A DNA stretch of 42,950 nt. Source: Candidatus Hydrothermarchaeum profundi. GTDB taxonomy: Archaea > Hydrothermarchaeota > Hydrothermarchaeia > Hydrothermarchaeales > Hydrothermarchaeaceae. The translations under genes and the position numbers were made by a program. Numbering within the stretch: the stretch's first letter is position 1; each line of letters opens with the position of its first letter. Location of the stretch: assembly GCA_002011125.2 (NCBI GenBank), contig MTMF02000009.1, positions 504,045 through 546,994 of the forward strand. The letters are read 5' to 3'. The notes beneath the pieces were generated by a model that had not been told where the DNA came from, searched no databases, and saw only the letters and a list, made by a program, of their open reading frames with translations. Shown in pieces: positions 23,233 through 31,999 of this stretch.

Positions 23233-23676
23233 TTATATCTCCTTCACGAAGTGGGTGCCCAAGCGTGAGAGTTCTGCAATGAGGTAAGGGAATTCGTAGA
23301 CCTTTTCGCGCCTGAAGCCCATCTTTTCCATAGTTCTCATGGAGGCTATATTGCCTTTTCTGACGAAGGCGATTATCCTCTTTACTCCCATTTCTTTAAG
23401 GACTTTTTCCGTCTCCTCCATCAACATTGTGCCAATTCCTTTCCTCCTGTAGCTTTTCAAAACTCCGATAGCAATAAGCTCTGCTGTTCTGCTCCCTTGG
23501 GAAATACGGCAGTAGGTGAAACCAACCTGTTTATCTTCATCCTTCGCAAACAGTATCAGTCTTCTGGAAGATATTATGAAGAGGAGGTTTGCTGTAATGA
23601 GCCACCCACAGGTTCTATAGCATAGTTTAATGGCCATTAAGACCTCGTCCGACTTTTCGATCCGTATCTCAGCCAT
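23233..23676 (-). CDS. GNAT-family N-acetyltransferase
   Basis: This 147-residue GNAT-fold protein is predicted to transfer acetyl from acetyl-CoA. The acetyl-CoA-binding motif A is LKSYRRKGIGTMLMEETEKV, and the motif B-like segment is VRKGNIASMRTMEKMGFRRE. AATG 23676 follows a GGAGGT ribosome-binding site. It lies 4 nt after the SpoIIM-like gene, so the two are co-transcribed. The substrate is unknown; RimI-like protein acetylation is possible but not indicated. Confidence 0.85.
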   Translation of the reverse strand: MAEIRIEKSDEVLMAIKLCYRTCGWLITANLLFIISSRRLILFAKDEDKQVGFTYCRISQGSRTAELIAIGVLKSYRRKGIGTMLMEETEKVLKEMGVKRIIAFVRKGNIASMRTMEKMGFRREKVYEFPYLIAELSRLGTHFVKEI

Positions 23677-23680
23677 TTTT

Positions 23681-24352
23681 CTATTTTACCTCCAAATAAG
23701 CTGCCAAAAGTAAAAGCAATTGTATGAATATTACCTTCCTTAAGGTTTCTCCCCCTACTATTCTCTCTTGTAACTCCCTAGTGAAGCCTTCAAAATCTTC
23801 CTTAAATAACGTGACTTTTAGGTCACGAGCTATGTTGAGAGCTATTACAACACTTGCAACCATAGCTGGGAACTCAATGAGTCCATGAGGCATCAAAGAG
23901 CTGAGAAAATATCTGATGGGATAATGGGTCAAGAGGAGTCCCATAACAACCCCATTAACCCCGATAGCAAAGAGAGGCACAAAGTTCAGGAAAAAATAGC
24001 ACGACCGGAAGAAGGGACTAAAGTCTTTGAAAGGTGGATGAAGGGCCTCAGCCACCTTATAGAGGGGCTTGGTTAAGGTCTTTAGTAAACCGTAGGTTTC
24101 CTCCGGTAAAACTGTGTATACTTTCACCTCAATCAAGACGAAAAGAATCCCCAAATAAATGATAGTGAGGGAGGCGAGAGAGTTCTTCAAGAATATCTGG
24201 AAGAAAGGATTTCCGCCTGAAACAGGTGCAAAGAGACTTGGAAGTGATGAAATCTTCTCCATGGCAGCATCAGAATAGCTAGGAACAAGTCCAAAAAGGA
24301 GTCCGATAGTAAACAGGTAGAGCCAAACTAAAAGAGTGAGCTGTAAGGCCAT
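23681..24352 (-). CDS. SpoIIM/DUF95-type integral membrane protein
   Basis: This 223-residue protein has about five hydrophobic segments (roughly residues 2-22, 52-72, 112-138, 155-172, 203-221). The block NGVVMGLLLTHYPIRYFLSS followed by LMPHGLIEFPAMVAS matches the SpoIIM/DUF95 family, where a conserved PHG.E.PA motif sits between membrane helices. In archaea these proteins have no link to sporulation, and their role in the membrane is unclear. It forms a two-gene operon with the acetyltransferase. Confidence 0.78.
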   Translation of the reverse strand: MALQLTLLVWLYLFTIGLLFGLVPSYSDAAMEKISSLPSLFAPVSGGNPFFQIFLKNSLASLTIIYLGILFVLIEVKVYTVLPEETYGLLKTLTKPLYKVAEALHPPFKDFSPFFRSCYFFLNFVPLFAIGVNGVVMGLLLTHYPIRYFLSSLMPHGLIEFPAMVASVVIALNIARDLKVTLFKEDFEGFTRELQERIVGGETLRKVIFIQLLLLLAAYLEVK

Positions 24353-24562
24353 GTAGAAATTATATTAAGGAAATATTTATAGATTTTATTTGGTTTTCTT
24401 TTTACAACAAATAATTTTCCAGATAAGGCTTTCTTCTTCCTTGATTAAGATGATTAATAAGACTAAATAGTATCTTCTAGTGAATTTAGGATTCAATGTT
24501 CAATATAGTAAATTGTGCATTATTTTTTTTAAGTTTGATAAAGAAGATAATGTAGTAGCCCT

Positions 24563-25309
24563 ATGGGAACAAAAAATAGGAAAGCTGGCAGCCATAGCGT
24601 CCATTGGGGCGCTGTTGCAGATTCAGATGATGAGGTTAAATCGTTCATAATTGGAGCTGTGGAAAAACCTAGGTGGATAGAATCGCTGGAGTTGCATGAT
24701 AGAAAGATAGACACCTACTTTTCAAAGGGTGAATACTTGAACACCTGTACCATAATCGTTAACAACGAGATTTGGACGGCCTATCCTTTTATCTCCAGTG
24801 GAGTGGTCCATAGGATTCAGATAGATGAGATTGAGGAATGGGAGAACGGTATTGAGGCGCAAATTCATGGTGGCCTAGAGGACGCTTCTATAACATTTTT
24901 TGACACCATGTATTTTAAGAACAAAGACACCTATAAAGGGGGGGAGAAATACAGATTTTCTATTTCAGCCTTGGCATATGCCCTATCTAAGGCTGACTCC
25001 AGAGTTATCAAAGATATTGATGGAATGGAATTCTCAACTGAAGGACTAGCCGGATATTTTCCCTTCGGTGAAGGGGATGTTGATGACTTTCTCTTTCAGA
25101 CCCCGGTAAAGGAAGTCTCAGAACTAGGCTTTGGGGATAAGAGGGTTTATAAAGTCAAGGCAGCTCTTTTCAGGGCAGATTACGGCTCAAGGGATGTGGA
25201 TATTTTCATCTATGCTTCAGAAAAGGCGACCAAGGGCTATGTTCCAAAGGTAGGCGAGGACATCGGTGGGCTTCTCTGGCTACAGGGGTATCTCACTGGA
25301 GATGAATGA
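24563..25309 (+). CDS. Conserved-looking protein of unknown function, 248 aa
   Basis: Not recognised. It is a soluble, acidic, mixed alpha/beta protein without a signal peptide or membrane segment. The C-terminal motif VGEDIGGLLWLQGYL resembles the end of small DUF families with OB-like folds that carry a GxxIxGxxWLQG signature, but I cannot name the family. No catalytic cluster is obvious. It is monocistronic, with no clear Shine-Dalgarno sequence before ATG 24563. Confidence 0.7.
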   Translation: MGTKNRKAGSHSVHWGAVADSDDEVKSFIIGAVEKPRWIESLELHDRKIDTYFSKGEYLNTCTIIVNNEIWTAYPFISSGVVHRIQIDEIEEWENGIEAQIHGGLEDASITFFDTMYFKNKDTYKGGEKYRFSISALAYALSKADSRVIKDIDGMEFSTEGLAGYFPFGEGDVDDFLFQTPVKEVSELGFGDKRVYKVKAALFRADYGSRDVDIFIYASEKATKGYVPKVGEDIGGLLWLQGYLTGDE

Positions 25310-25495
25310 GTTCTATAACTTCCATGGAGTCGTTGGAGAAGGGGTTTTTAGCTAGGGTGATGGTGTTCCATGTTTTTTGACGGTTCAACTGCATAGGCAT
25401 ATTTATTCTATGTCTGTTCCCGAATAAAAAAATTGGTCCTCTGGGAAAAATAGTTATTTAAGAAATTAGAATTCTAATTTGTCGGAGGTGCACGA

Positions 25496-25732
25496 ATGAT
25501 TGCAAAGCAGGGGGACAAGATTGTCCTGATTGAGCCTGTCAGGAGCGAATTCAGCGATACCGTTTATCCACCCGGAACCGAAGGAGTAGTTGTTGAAGTA
25601 TATGCGAGCCCTGAAGAGGGCTACGCTGTTGACCTGAGCATCCCTGACGACACCCAGCCCGGAGGGTACCGATATGATAACGTAGTCTTATCTCCCGAGC
25701 AGTTCAGGATCGTTGATTTCGAGGAAAAATAA
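25496..25732 (+). CDS. DUF4926-like small SH3-fold protein
   Basis: A 78-residue protein. GDKIVLIEPVRSEF, PPGTEGVVVEVYASPEEGYA and VVLSPEQFRIVDFEEK fit the DUF4926 pattern of a small beta-barrel that often accompanies toxin-like or plasmid-maintenance genes. GGAGGT lies 7 nt before ATG 25496, and TATA-like AATAGTTATTTAAG (about 25448-25461) precedes it. Its partner is not evident here. Confidence 0.7.
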   Translation: MIAKQGDKIVLIEPVRSEFSDTVYPPGTEGVVVEVYASPEEGYAVDLSIPDDTQPGGYRYDNVVLSPEQFRIVDFEEK

Positions 25733-25784
25733 AATTAGCTCCTTGGCGTCTTATGACCTTGTGCCTTCCTGCCTTCGATAGCAA

Positions 25785-26342
25785 TCATCGAGGCCGATAT
25801 ATGAGCCGTAGATTTGGCCAGGTGTATCCAAAGGCAATAGTCATCCATGCTTCTTGGAGAAGCTCTTCTCTTTTTCCTTCTACTTCCCGACAATTAAAAC
25901 GATTTTCAAATCCTTCATCGAATGAGAGTATTATTTCTCGATCAGAGAAATTTTCAAAAAGGTTTCTCATGAACCTAAGAACAGGAAGATCTAGTGGGGG
26001 AGTTGTGCGATAAAATTCATTTACTTTTTCCATGGTTCCGAATTCCAATGTATCCCAACCAGGTATGTTAAGCTGTTTTGCTAACTTACGATAGTAACGA
26101 ATCATAGATTCTCCATTATAGTCGCCATATAGGGCGGTATAGACTTCATTTTTCAGCTCAAATACCAAGAAGCGTTCTTTACGGTCTTTGGGGATATTGA
26201 ATAATTCTTCAATAGAGTAATTATGTTGAAGTTCTTCAAAATCAAGATTCCAAGCTACCTCTTTAGCTAATTTTAATATTTTTTCAGTTATACCATTTTT
26301 GTCGTTTTTTAGCTCGACCGCACCATAAAAGAAGAGGCTCAT
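25785..26342 (-). CDS. Hypothetical protein, 185 aa
   Basis: Not recognised. It is a soluble, charged protein with a mostly helical N-terminal half and an aromatic C-terminus (EAWMTIAFGYTWPNLRLIYR). No metal-binding or nucleotide-binding motif was seen. It is on the minus strand, in the same direction as the next hypothetical gene 80 nt upstream, so they may be co-transcribed. Confidence 0.6.
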   Translation of the reverse strand: MSLFFYGAVELKNDKNGITEKILKLAKEVAWNLDFEELQHNYSIEELFNIPKDRKERFLVFELKNEVYTALYGDYNGESMIRYYRKLAKQLNIPGWDTLEFGTMEKVNEFYRTTPPLDLPVLRFMRNLFENFSDREIILSFDEGFENRFNCREVEGKREELLQEAWMTIAFGYTWPNLRLIYRPR

Positions 26343-26421
26343 TTTATTCCTTTAATTCCCATTCAATTTTGTGAGGCAAGCATATATTCCATATTTAATT
26401 CCACTAGTATCTTACTCATTA

Positions 26422-26892
26422 TTATTCAAATCTTTCTTTCTCTTTATCGATTATCGAGTATATTATCTTTTTAATGTCTCTTATTTCCTTGGTCTCTGCG
26501 CCTCTTACCACTACCTCTACCGCCCAACCACCGATCCTAGTATAGGGCAGAACCACCTTCATCATACTCTTCTCATCCCCGGGAGGGATGAATGTGATCT
26601 CCAAATCAATTCCATCCTTCTCCGGGTAGAATGGTATCTCTTTAGGAATATGCCGTCTTAACCTCACAGGCTGTATCTTATCTCGTTCCTTCTCTTCTTT
26701 TACAAGCTTCTCGTAATCTGGATTTGGTATGTATTGCACATTATTGCTGTAGTCTATCCACAGGCCGTAGGCGTGTTTTTTTACATCGAAGTTCTTAAAA
26801 TGCTCAAAGTAGGCGGTCTGGCTTTTTATTTCCTTCGCAATATGCTGGACTATGTCTTCCATGACCCTCCGATCGGGAATTTCAATTTTCAT
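26422..26892 (-). CDS. Hypothetical protein, 156 aa
   Basis: Not recognised. The N-terminus is helical (DIVQHIAKEIKSQTAYFEHF). A central beta-rich part (DLEITFIPPGDEKSMMKVVL) and GGWAVEVVVRG follow, with a closing basic/acidic helix. A TATA-like TATAATATAAAT lies just upstream on the minus strand. No functional inference is justified. Confidence 0.6.
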   Translation of the reverse strand: MKIEIPDRRVMEDIVQHIAKEIKSQTAYFEHFKNFDVKKHAYGLWIDYSNNVQYIPNPDYEKLVKEEKERDKIQPVRLRRHIPKEIPFYPEKDGIDLEITFIPPGDEKSMMKVVLPYTRIGGWAVEVVVRGAETKEIRDIKKIIYSIIDKEKERFE

Positions 26893-27058
26893 TTAATTTA
26901 TATTATAGATGTTTTGAAGATTAATACTTTTACCTTAGGAGTAATACGTTAGGTGTAGGCATTACTGCTACTACTTTGACTCGAAGAAAAAATATAATAA
27001 AGAAAGACATCTTCTAGTTGGGAAAGCTTTAATACAGAAGATAGATAATTATAGAATC

Positions 27059-27262
27059 ATGTGCCTTATACCGCCTGAGCATATGAGGCGCTATGAGCAG
27101 GGGGAGGTACCTTTAGGTAAGGAGTTTGAATGTAGAAACTGTGGAGAATCCGGGATAGTGAATGTATGGAAGAACAAGCGGCCAGTATGCCCGAAATGTG
27201 GCTCCTCTGATGTAATCCTAACTCCTGGCGGGACTCATATGCCTGATGGTTGCCGCGACTAA
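27059..27262 (+). CDS. Small zinc-ribbon protein (copy A)
   Basis: This 67-residue protein has a CxxC pair at residues 25/28 (CRNCGESG) and a second at 44/47 (CPKCGSSD), a rubredoxin/zinc-ribbon arrangement. The N-terminus MCLIPPEHMRRYEQGEVPLG and C-terminus LTPGGTHMPDG have no known motif. A second, frameshifted copy lies at 32000. A TATA-like AAGCTTTAATA precedes it. It ends overlapping the convergent ZU5-like gene by 4 nt. It could bind nucleic acid or act as a subunit; the function is unknown. Confidence 0.75.
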   Translation: MCLIPPEHMRRYEQGEVPLGKEFECRNCGESGIVNVWKNKRPVCPKCGSSDVILTPGGTHMPDGCRD

Positions 27263-29589
27263 CAGGGTGGTTTTTTAACATGTTTTATTGTTAGGACACC
27301 TGTCATGGAGTACTCGATCAGGGTCCTCGGTGCCCCGGGTATGAATCTTTTCTCTCCCCTGTCAAGGGCTTCTTCTTCTTTCCAGAGGGATAAGCCGTGG
27401 TATGGGAAGTCTGGGTCGTTTATCTTCGCCCATGGCCAGCCGAGGGCGGGTTCGCCGTCCTTGACTAATATTATATCGCTCTTAGAAGCCACGGCTAGCT
27501 TAAGCTCTTTTTGCGTTATCCTTGTGGCCCAGAAGACCTTGTCTCTTAGAGCTTCTGACAGCGCTGTTACCTTGCTGGTTATCTCGTAGGCTGTTTCAGC
27601 AGGCTCTAGGTCTATGAATCCAACGTAGGCGTCATCTATGATGAAGTGAAGGCTGGGGGCTCCATCGTTTACTACGTACTGGGCCTTTAAGCCTTCTCCA
27701 AGGCTCAGGGCGGCCTTCGGTTCGAACTCGCTGTACGCCAGAAGGGTCTTAACTTTTGCTGGGGCTATGCTCATTCTGTAGTTCTCGGAGCTCGTTACTA
27801 GGTAGTCTTTTCCCTCGTAGGCGAAGACCCCGCCTGCCTCTGGGCCTGCGAGGACCTTGCCGAGCCTTATCCTCACCGGGGGCCCGCTGTCATGGAGGTA
27901 GAGGGAGTCATAGAGGGAGTCGCCTTCGATGTCTTTTATCGGTGAGAGGGTGTAGACCTCCCCTGATTCTCCTTTGATGTCCACGCTCAGCAGGGTCTCG
28001 TAGTCTCCTACTTCCTCTGGGAGCTTGTGCACGGTTACAGGGAGGGATGTTGTAACCCCCCCGATGGCGGCGGAGATGATGCCTGAGCCGGGGGCTTCAG
28101 GGGAGAAGGCGAGGGTCTCCCCGGTCTGGGAAATTCTGAACTCCGTTGAACTCCAGGAGACCTCTACAGGGTTGCCCGCGGGGCCGTAGGCAGTGAAGGT
28201 GGCTTGCTCGCCCTCATAGAAGCACGTGCGGTTACCCGGGGTGCCTATTGTCACCCCGCCGGTAATAGTTGCATTTCCTTTTTCAACACAATGAGCTATA
28301 CCATTGCCGCTTATCCCTCCGAACACGTAGTTATCCGGAGCCTCTTCTGGCGACATTTTAAAGGAAAAAGTAACGCTATGATAACCCGACCCTTCGCGAA
28401 TACAGGTAAACTTGAATTTTTTAGTCCAGCGTTCACCTGGCCTAAGAAGGGGATATACTGTGCCGTCCTTTTCTAACTCCAAACTACCTTTAGCAGTGGG
28501 TTCTATTTCCACATTTTTTAATTCAGTTGGTAGTTGTCCTTCTTCTAACTCCCCCTTAGGAAGGTTCTGGATAATGAATGTTGCTTCAAAAGAATTGCCC
28601 ACAGAAAGACTAATTTCATGGGGAATTATCATAATTTTAACCGTGCCAGCTTGTATAGTTTGTTGTCCTCCAACTCCGGTAATTGTAGCTTCTTTAGTTA
28701 TAATTGGTATTAGATATTTTTCATCAACGCATTCAGCAGTGCCTCTTATCCATATAGATACGTCAATAAGATTACTCGGCTCCTCCACCTGTGGAACCCA
28801 ATAGCCAACACTAGCGCCATATCTACCTTTTCCGCCGTGGCAAATATAATAAAAGGTTGTTTGGTAATGCTCCCCAGATTTAAGGATTCCAATCTCTTTT
28901 GAACTGCTTATCGTACCCACAGGAATATCCCAGACTTCGGGCCATATCGCTGCATATTTTATATCTGTAGGTTTTCCTTCCTTTAACTCCTCGGCTGGTA
29001 AGTTCCAGATTTCAAAATCCGCCTTAAAAATACTTTCAGGAGGAAGGCTTATTCTTTCCGGACGCATTTTAAATTTAATAGTCCCCATCCGTTTAACCAC
29101 CCAACTGAAATGGCTGGTGTTTCCTTCTATATACGCCTCTCCAGGTCCCACCACCACCCTCTGATCCTGGAGGAGCTCGACTTCTCCCCTGCCATTAACG
29201 GTGAGGAGGATGGGTGGCGCTACTTCTGTCTTGTTCGCGGTTATGTTGTAGAGGGAGCTGTCTAGGGCTATCTTGATGGTCACTGGCTTCTTGAAGGCTA
29301 TGCCCTCTGGTCCGAGGCGGTATGGCTGCCCGATGACTGGCATCTCCCTCAGAGCCTTTGGTAGTTCATCTACGGAGGTAGCCTCACAGGTGACGGTGGT
29401 TTCCTTCTTTAAGGCGCCCTCTGGCACATCTACCAACACTCTGCCGTTGTCGCAGCTGAGGTTACCGCCCCCGGGGCCTATGATCGCTGAGGCTACTGCG
29501 ATTTCGCCTGGGCCGTGGAGGAGAAATAACAGGGCAACACTCGTGGCTAAGGCAGCCAATAATAAGAGATAAGTCTTACTCCTACCCAT
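27259..29589 (-). CDS. Secreted/anchored multidomain protein with ZU5-like domain
   Basis: This 776-residue protein has a basic start and hydrophobic segment at about residues 6-35, predicting export with anchoring or cleavage. Residues about 37-165 look like a ZU5-type domain (IGPGGGNLSCDNGRVLVDVP and PEGALKKETTVTCEA). Two homologous beta-rich units follow at about 169-310 and 316-450, sharing IxxPExISLxxxxxFxAxFxIxNLPxxELxEG and paired cysteines. A third region may be Ig-like (about 455-530), and the rest is unassigned. The protease gene lies 62 nt upstream on the same strand. A surface structural, adhesive or self-processing role is inference. Confidence 0.75.
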   Translation of the reverse strand: MGRSKTYLLLLAALATSVALLFLLHGPGEIAVASAIIGPGGGNLSCDNGRVLVDVPEGALKKETTVTCEATSVDELPKALREMPVIGQPYRLGPEGIAFKKPVTIKIALDSSLYNITANKTEVAPPILLTVNGRGEVELLQDQRVVVGPGEAYIEGNTSHFSWVVKRMGTIKFKMRPERISLPPESIFKADFEIWNLPAEELKEGKPTDIKYAAIWPEVWDIPVGTISSSKEIGILKSGEHYQTTFYYICHGGKGRYGASVGYWVPQVEEPSNLIDVSIWIRGTAECVDEKYLIPIITKEATITGVGGQQTIQAGTVKIMIIPHEISLSVGNSFEATFIIQNLPKGELEEGQLPTELKNVEIEPTAKGSLELEKDGTVYPLLRPGERWTKKFKFTCIREGSGYHSVTFSFKMSPEEAPDNYVFGGISGNGIAHCVEKGNATITGGVTIGTPGNRTCFYEGEQATFTAYGPAGNPVEVSWSSTEFRISQTGETLAFSPEAPGSGIISAAIGGVTTSLPVTVHKLPEEVGDYETLLSVDIKGESGEVYTLSPIKDIEGDSLYDSLYLHDSGPPVRIRLGKVLAGPEAGGVFAYEGKDYLVTSSENYRMSIAPAKVKTLLAYSEFEPKAALSLGEGLKAQYVVNDGAPSLHFIIDDAYVGFIDLEPAETAYEITSKVTALSEALRDKVFWATRITQKELKLAVASKSDIILVKDGEPALGWPWAKINDPDFPYHGLSLWKEEEALDRGEKRFIPGAPRTLIEYSMTGVLTIKHVKKPPC

Positions 29590-29651
29590 AAATATAGATT
29601 AGCTCTTGGAATAAAGAATTTTCCTTTTCCTGCATTATAGACTTGGTAATA

Positions 29652-30578
29652 CTATTTTTTCTCATGAATTATCAGAAGTTTTAGCTTGGGGTCTAGGGTG
29701 TAGATGACCTGGTTTAGCACGCTCTGGCCGAGCATTGGGTAAATCCACATGGGTTGCTGCATGAGAAACACTAAGCTGTCGTTGAAGGTAAGGTTGTCGA
29801 TCTGTAGGTTGGCGAAGGCGTAGTCGAGCCTCCCGAGGTTAGGTGTTTCAAAGCCGGTTTTCTTCCTCTCTATCCCCAGCTCCTCAACAGTGCTGGGAGG
29901 CAAGGTTGTGTCGCTTAACCCCGTGTCCAGGAAGAAAGACACCTCTCTACCGTTTATCTTCCCCGGGAGAAAAACGATTCCATTCTCTATCCTCAAGGGG
30001 ATAACAGCAAGGGCTTCTCCCGGCAGGCTACCCGGCTCTCGGACTACAATGATGTTGCTCTCCGCGTCAATCGTCCACTGATACCTCAAGATGATGTCTG
30101 TTCCAAGGAAGCCGTCGATTCCGGGGAAGACCTCCTCCCGGTAGACCTTAACAGGATAATCCCTGTAGGTGTCGTTGAAAAGCCTGAAGGATAGCCTCGC
30201 CTCCCCCACGAGTATCGGCTTGCCCATGGAGTCCCTCCAGCTCGTATCCTTGACAGGAAGCAGTTCTAAGCCGAGCTCTCTGGCGAGCCTCGAGGATACT
30301 AGGGTCCCCACGATAGCCCCGGTGTCCCAGCTGAAAAACTTGGAGAAACTCTGGAACTCCACTTCAACACCGAAGACCCTGTTGTCCCTCCCTGGGGCTT
30401 TGCTTCCAAGGATCGGCACGAGCTCAGCCCGGAAGCCTCGTTGGAGGTAGTCTTTTTCTTCAATCCCAGGCTTCTGATGAGTTTCTCCCGTCTGCCGGAA
30501 AAAAAGTATTAAGACTGCAAACACCATGAGAGCCAGCAGTAATGGCAGGAAACGGAGGTTGTTAGATACCAGGGACAT
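29652..30578 (-). CDS. Membrane-anchored protein with two retropepsin-like aspartyl protease domains
   Basis: A single N-terminal membrane segment (residues about 9-27) is followed by two related halves. Half 1 has WDTGAIVGTLVSSRLARELG (catalytic D at 85) and later GIDGFLGTDIILRYQWTID. Half 2 has FFLDTGLSDTTLPPSTVEEL (D at 218) and later YPMLGQSVLNQVIYTLDPK. Each half thus carries the DTG and the downstream hydrophobic LG.D.L element of retropepsin-like proteases, so one chain could form the two-aspartate site that retropepsins make by dimerising. The active site would face outside. It lies just upstream of the ZU5-like gene, a plausible substrate or partner. Confidence 0.8.
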   Translation of the reverse strand: MSLVSNNLRFLPLLLALMVFAVLILFFRQTGETHQKPGIEEKDYLQRGFRAELVPILGSKAPGRDNRVFGVEVEFQSFSKFFSWDTGAIVGTLVSSRLARELGLELLPVKDTSWRDSMGKPILVGEARLSFRLFNDTYRDYPVKVYREEVFPGIDGFLGTDIILRYQWTIDAESNIIVVREPGSLPGEALAVIPLRIENGIVFLPGKINGREVSFFLDTGLSDTTLPPSTVEELGIERKKTGFETPNLGRLDYAFANLQIDNLTFNDSLVFLMQQPMWIYPMLGQSVLNQVIYTLDPKLKLLIIHEKK

Positions 30579-30819
30579 TAATATAAAATTACTCGGCGAA
30601 TAAAAAAAATTTTTCTTCTCTAGTTAATCGTAACTAGGCGGGAATAAACCCTAAAAAATGAGGTCTGGAATAACTTGAAGTGAGCAATCTGATATCCCCG
30701 AACTTTTAGTGAAATTCTTAAGGAAAAATTAGAAAGTACCCCATGGGTATAGGCAATGAAGAGTTCCGTCCATGAGCTTTCCAACATAACTGTAAAAAGG
30801 CCCCTGTCAGGGTGGTTAT

Positions 30820-31530
30820 CTACAAAATTTTTTCAAGGCCCCTGATATCTTTTCTTAGATGAGTGGTATAGCGGGGCAGGTACTCTAATATTATATTGCC
30901 CTGCCAGCCTTTACTTTGTAATAGTTTGACTACTTCAGCGCAGAAACTGTCAATAGGCAGATGATGCTCCTTTTCTCCTTTTGCAGATAGGTGTACCACC
31001 CTTATATTATGCCAATAGCTTTCTATGATCCGAAGTATCAATGAATTATCCCGTATGTGAGATACATCTAATGTCATGGGCAGCCCTCTTTCAACTATTT
31101 CTAGGGGCTGAAACAGCCTTTTCCTTCCTCTGAAGGTTTCAATACAAAACTTGGCATCTGAACCTTCCTGCAGTCTCCTTAGGAACATTAAAGCTTTCTC
31201 CTGAAGCGTGGCTCTGTTAGATTTAACTTGGTTAGGATGAACTGTAACATCTCTAACACCAAGAGCATTTGCAAATTCTAAGGTCTTTTTACCCCAGGTT
31301 AAAAAAGCCTCTTCCGAGATCCTCCCCTGCGTGGCATGTATAGACAGTATCTCTAATTTCTCCTTTAAGAAAAACTCCAGTACTTCCTTCAGTCTATCCT
31401 CTATGGGAAGCCAGAGTTCCTGATATCGCCACGGCAAGGCGAGTTCTATGGGAAAATCTACATCAGAAAAGCTCTCTAGGTCCTCGAGTCTGTCAAAGCT
31501 AACTCTGCCGCCTATTCTAACAGCTGCCAT
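30820..31530 (-). CDS. Xylose isomerase-like TIM-barrel protein (AP endonuclease 2 family)
   Basis: This 236-residue protein has the sugar-phosphate isomerase/endonuclease IV fold. Likely metal or substrate ligands sit at strand ends: SIHATQG, VTVHPN, FCIETF, TLDVSHI, RVVHLSAKGEKEHHLPID and ILEYL. The spacing matches the family, but it is shorter than endonuclease IV, and its N-terminal half is less conserved. It could be a sugar or polyol isomerase/epimerase or a DNA repair nuclease; no neighbour helps to choose. Confidence 0.78.
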   Translation of the reverse strand: MAAVRIGGRVSFDRLEDLESFSDVDFPIELALPWRYQELWLPIEDRLKEVLEFFLKEKLEILSIHATQGRISEEAFLTWGKKTLEFANALGVRDVTVHPNQVKSNRATLQEKALMFLRRLQEGSDAKFCIETFRGRKRLFQPLEIVERGLPMTLDVSHIRDNSLILRIIESYWHNIRVVHLSAKGEKEHHLPIDSFCAEVVKLLQSKGWQGNIILEYLPRYTTHLRKDIRGLEKIL

Positions 31531-31654
31531 ATACTTTAATAATGAGCCCCTAGATAGTTTTTTAAGTATTGGGAACCGTTTTTAGTAATAGCGACTTGAA
31601 GAGCCTGCAAGGAATAGATATAAGAGATTAGAAAATAAAAAGAGGGGAGACATT

Positions 31655-31894
31655 ATGTCGAAACAAACTATCAAGAAAAAATATATTGGCTCTGCTACTA
31701 TGCAAGACAACGGCACGATTTTACTACAACTTCGAGCCGAAAGCTCTGAGGGCACTATCGGTGATGTGCTGTTGAAGTATCCACCCCAGCATCCACAATA
31801 TCGCAAAATCCTCCGGCATGTTGGTGGATTAAAACCGGGCGAGTGCAAACCTGTTTCACCTTGGCCTGAAGAAGAGAATTCAAAGTATAGCTGA
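31655..31894 (+). CDS. Small conserved-type protein, 79 aa
   Basis: It contains GSATMQDNGTILLQLRAE and PPQHPQYRKILRHVGGLKPG, a pattern I associate with short uncharacterised bacterial/archaeal proteins. ATG 31655 follows GAGGGGAG. The opposite strand is also open, but that frame is low-complexity and has no initiation signal. Function unknown. Confidence 0.65.
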   Translation: MSKQTIKKKYIGSATMQDNGTILLQLRAESSEGTIGDVLLKYPPQHPQYRKILRHVGGLKPGECKPVSPWPEEENSKYS

Positions 31895-31999
31895 AAGGTA
31901 GGACCAATACTTTTCTTTAGAGCTCTTTTTTTGATTATTAAAACAAAACAATAAATACTCCATACCATTACTAATAAAATAAAGGGAAGGGCTGTTGCA

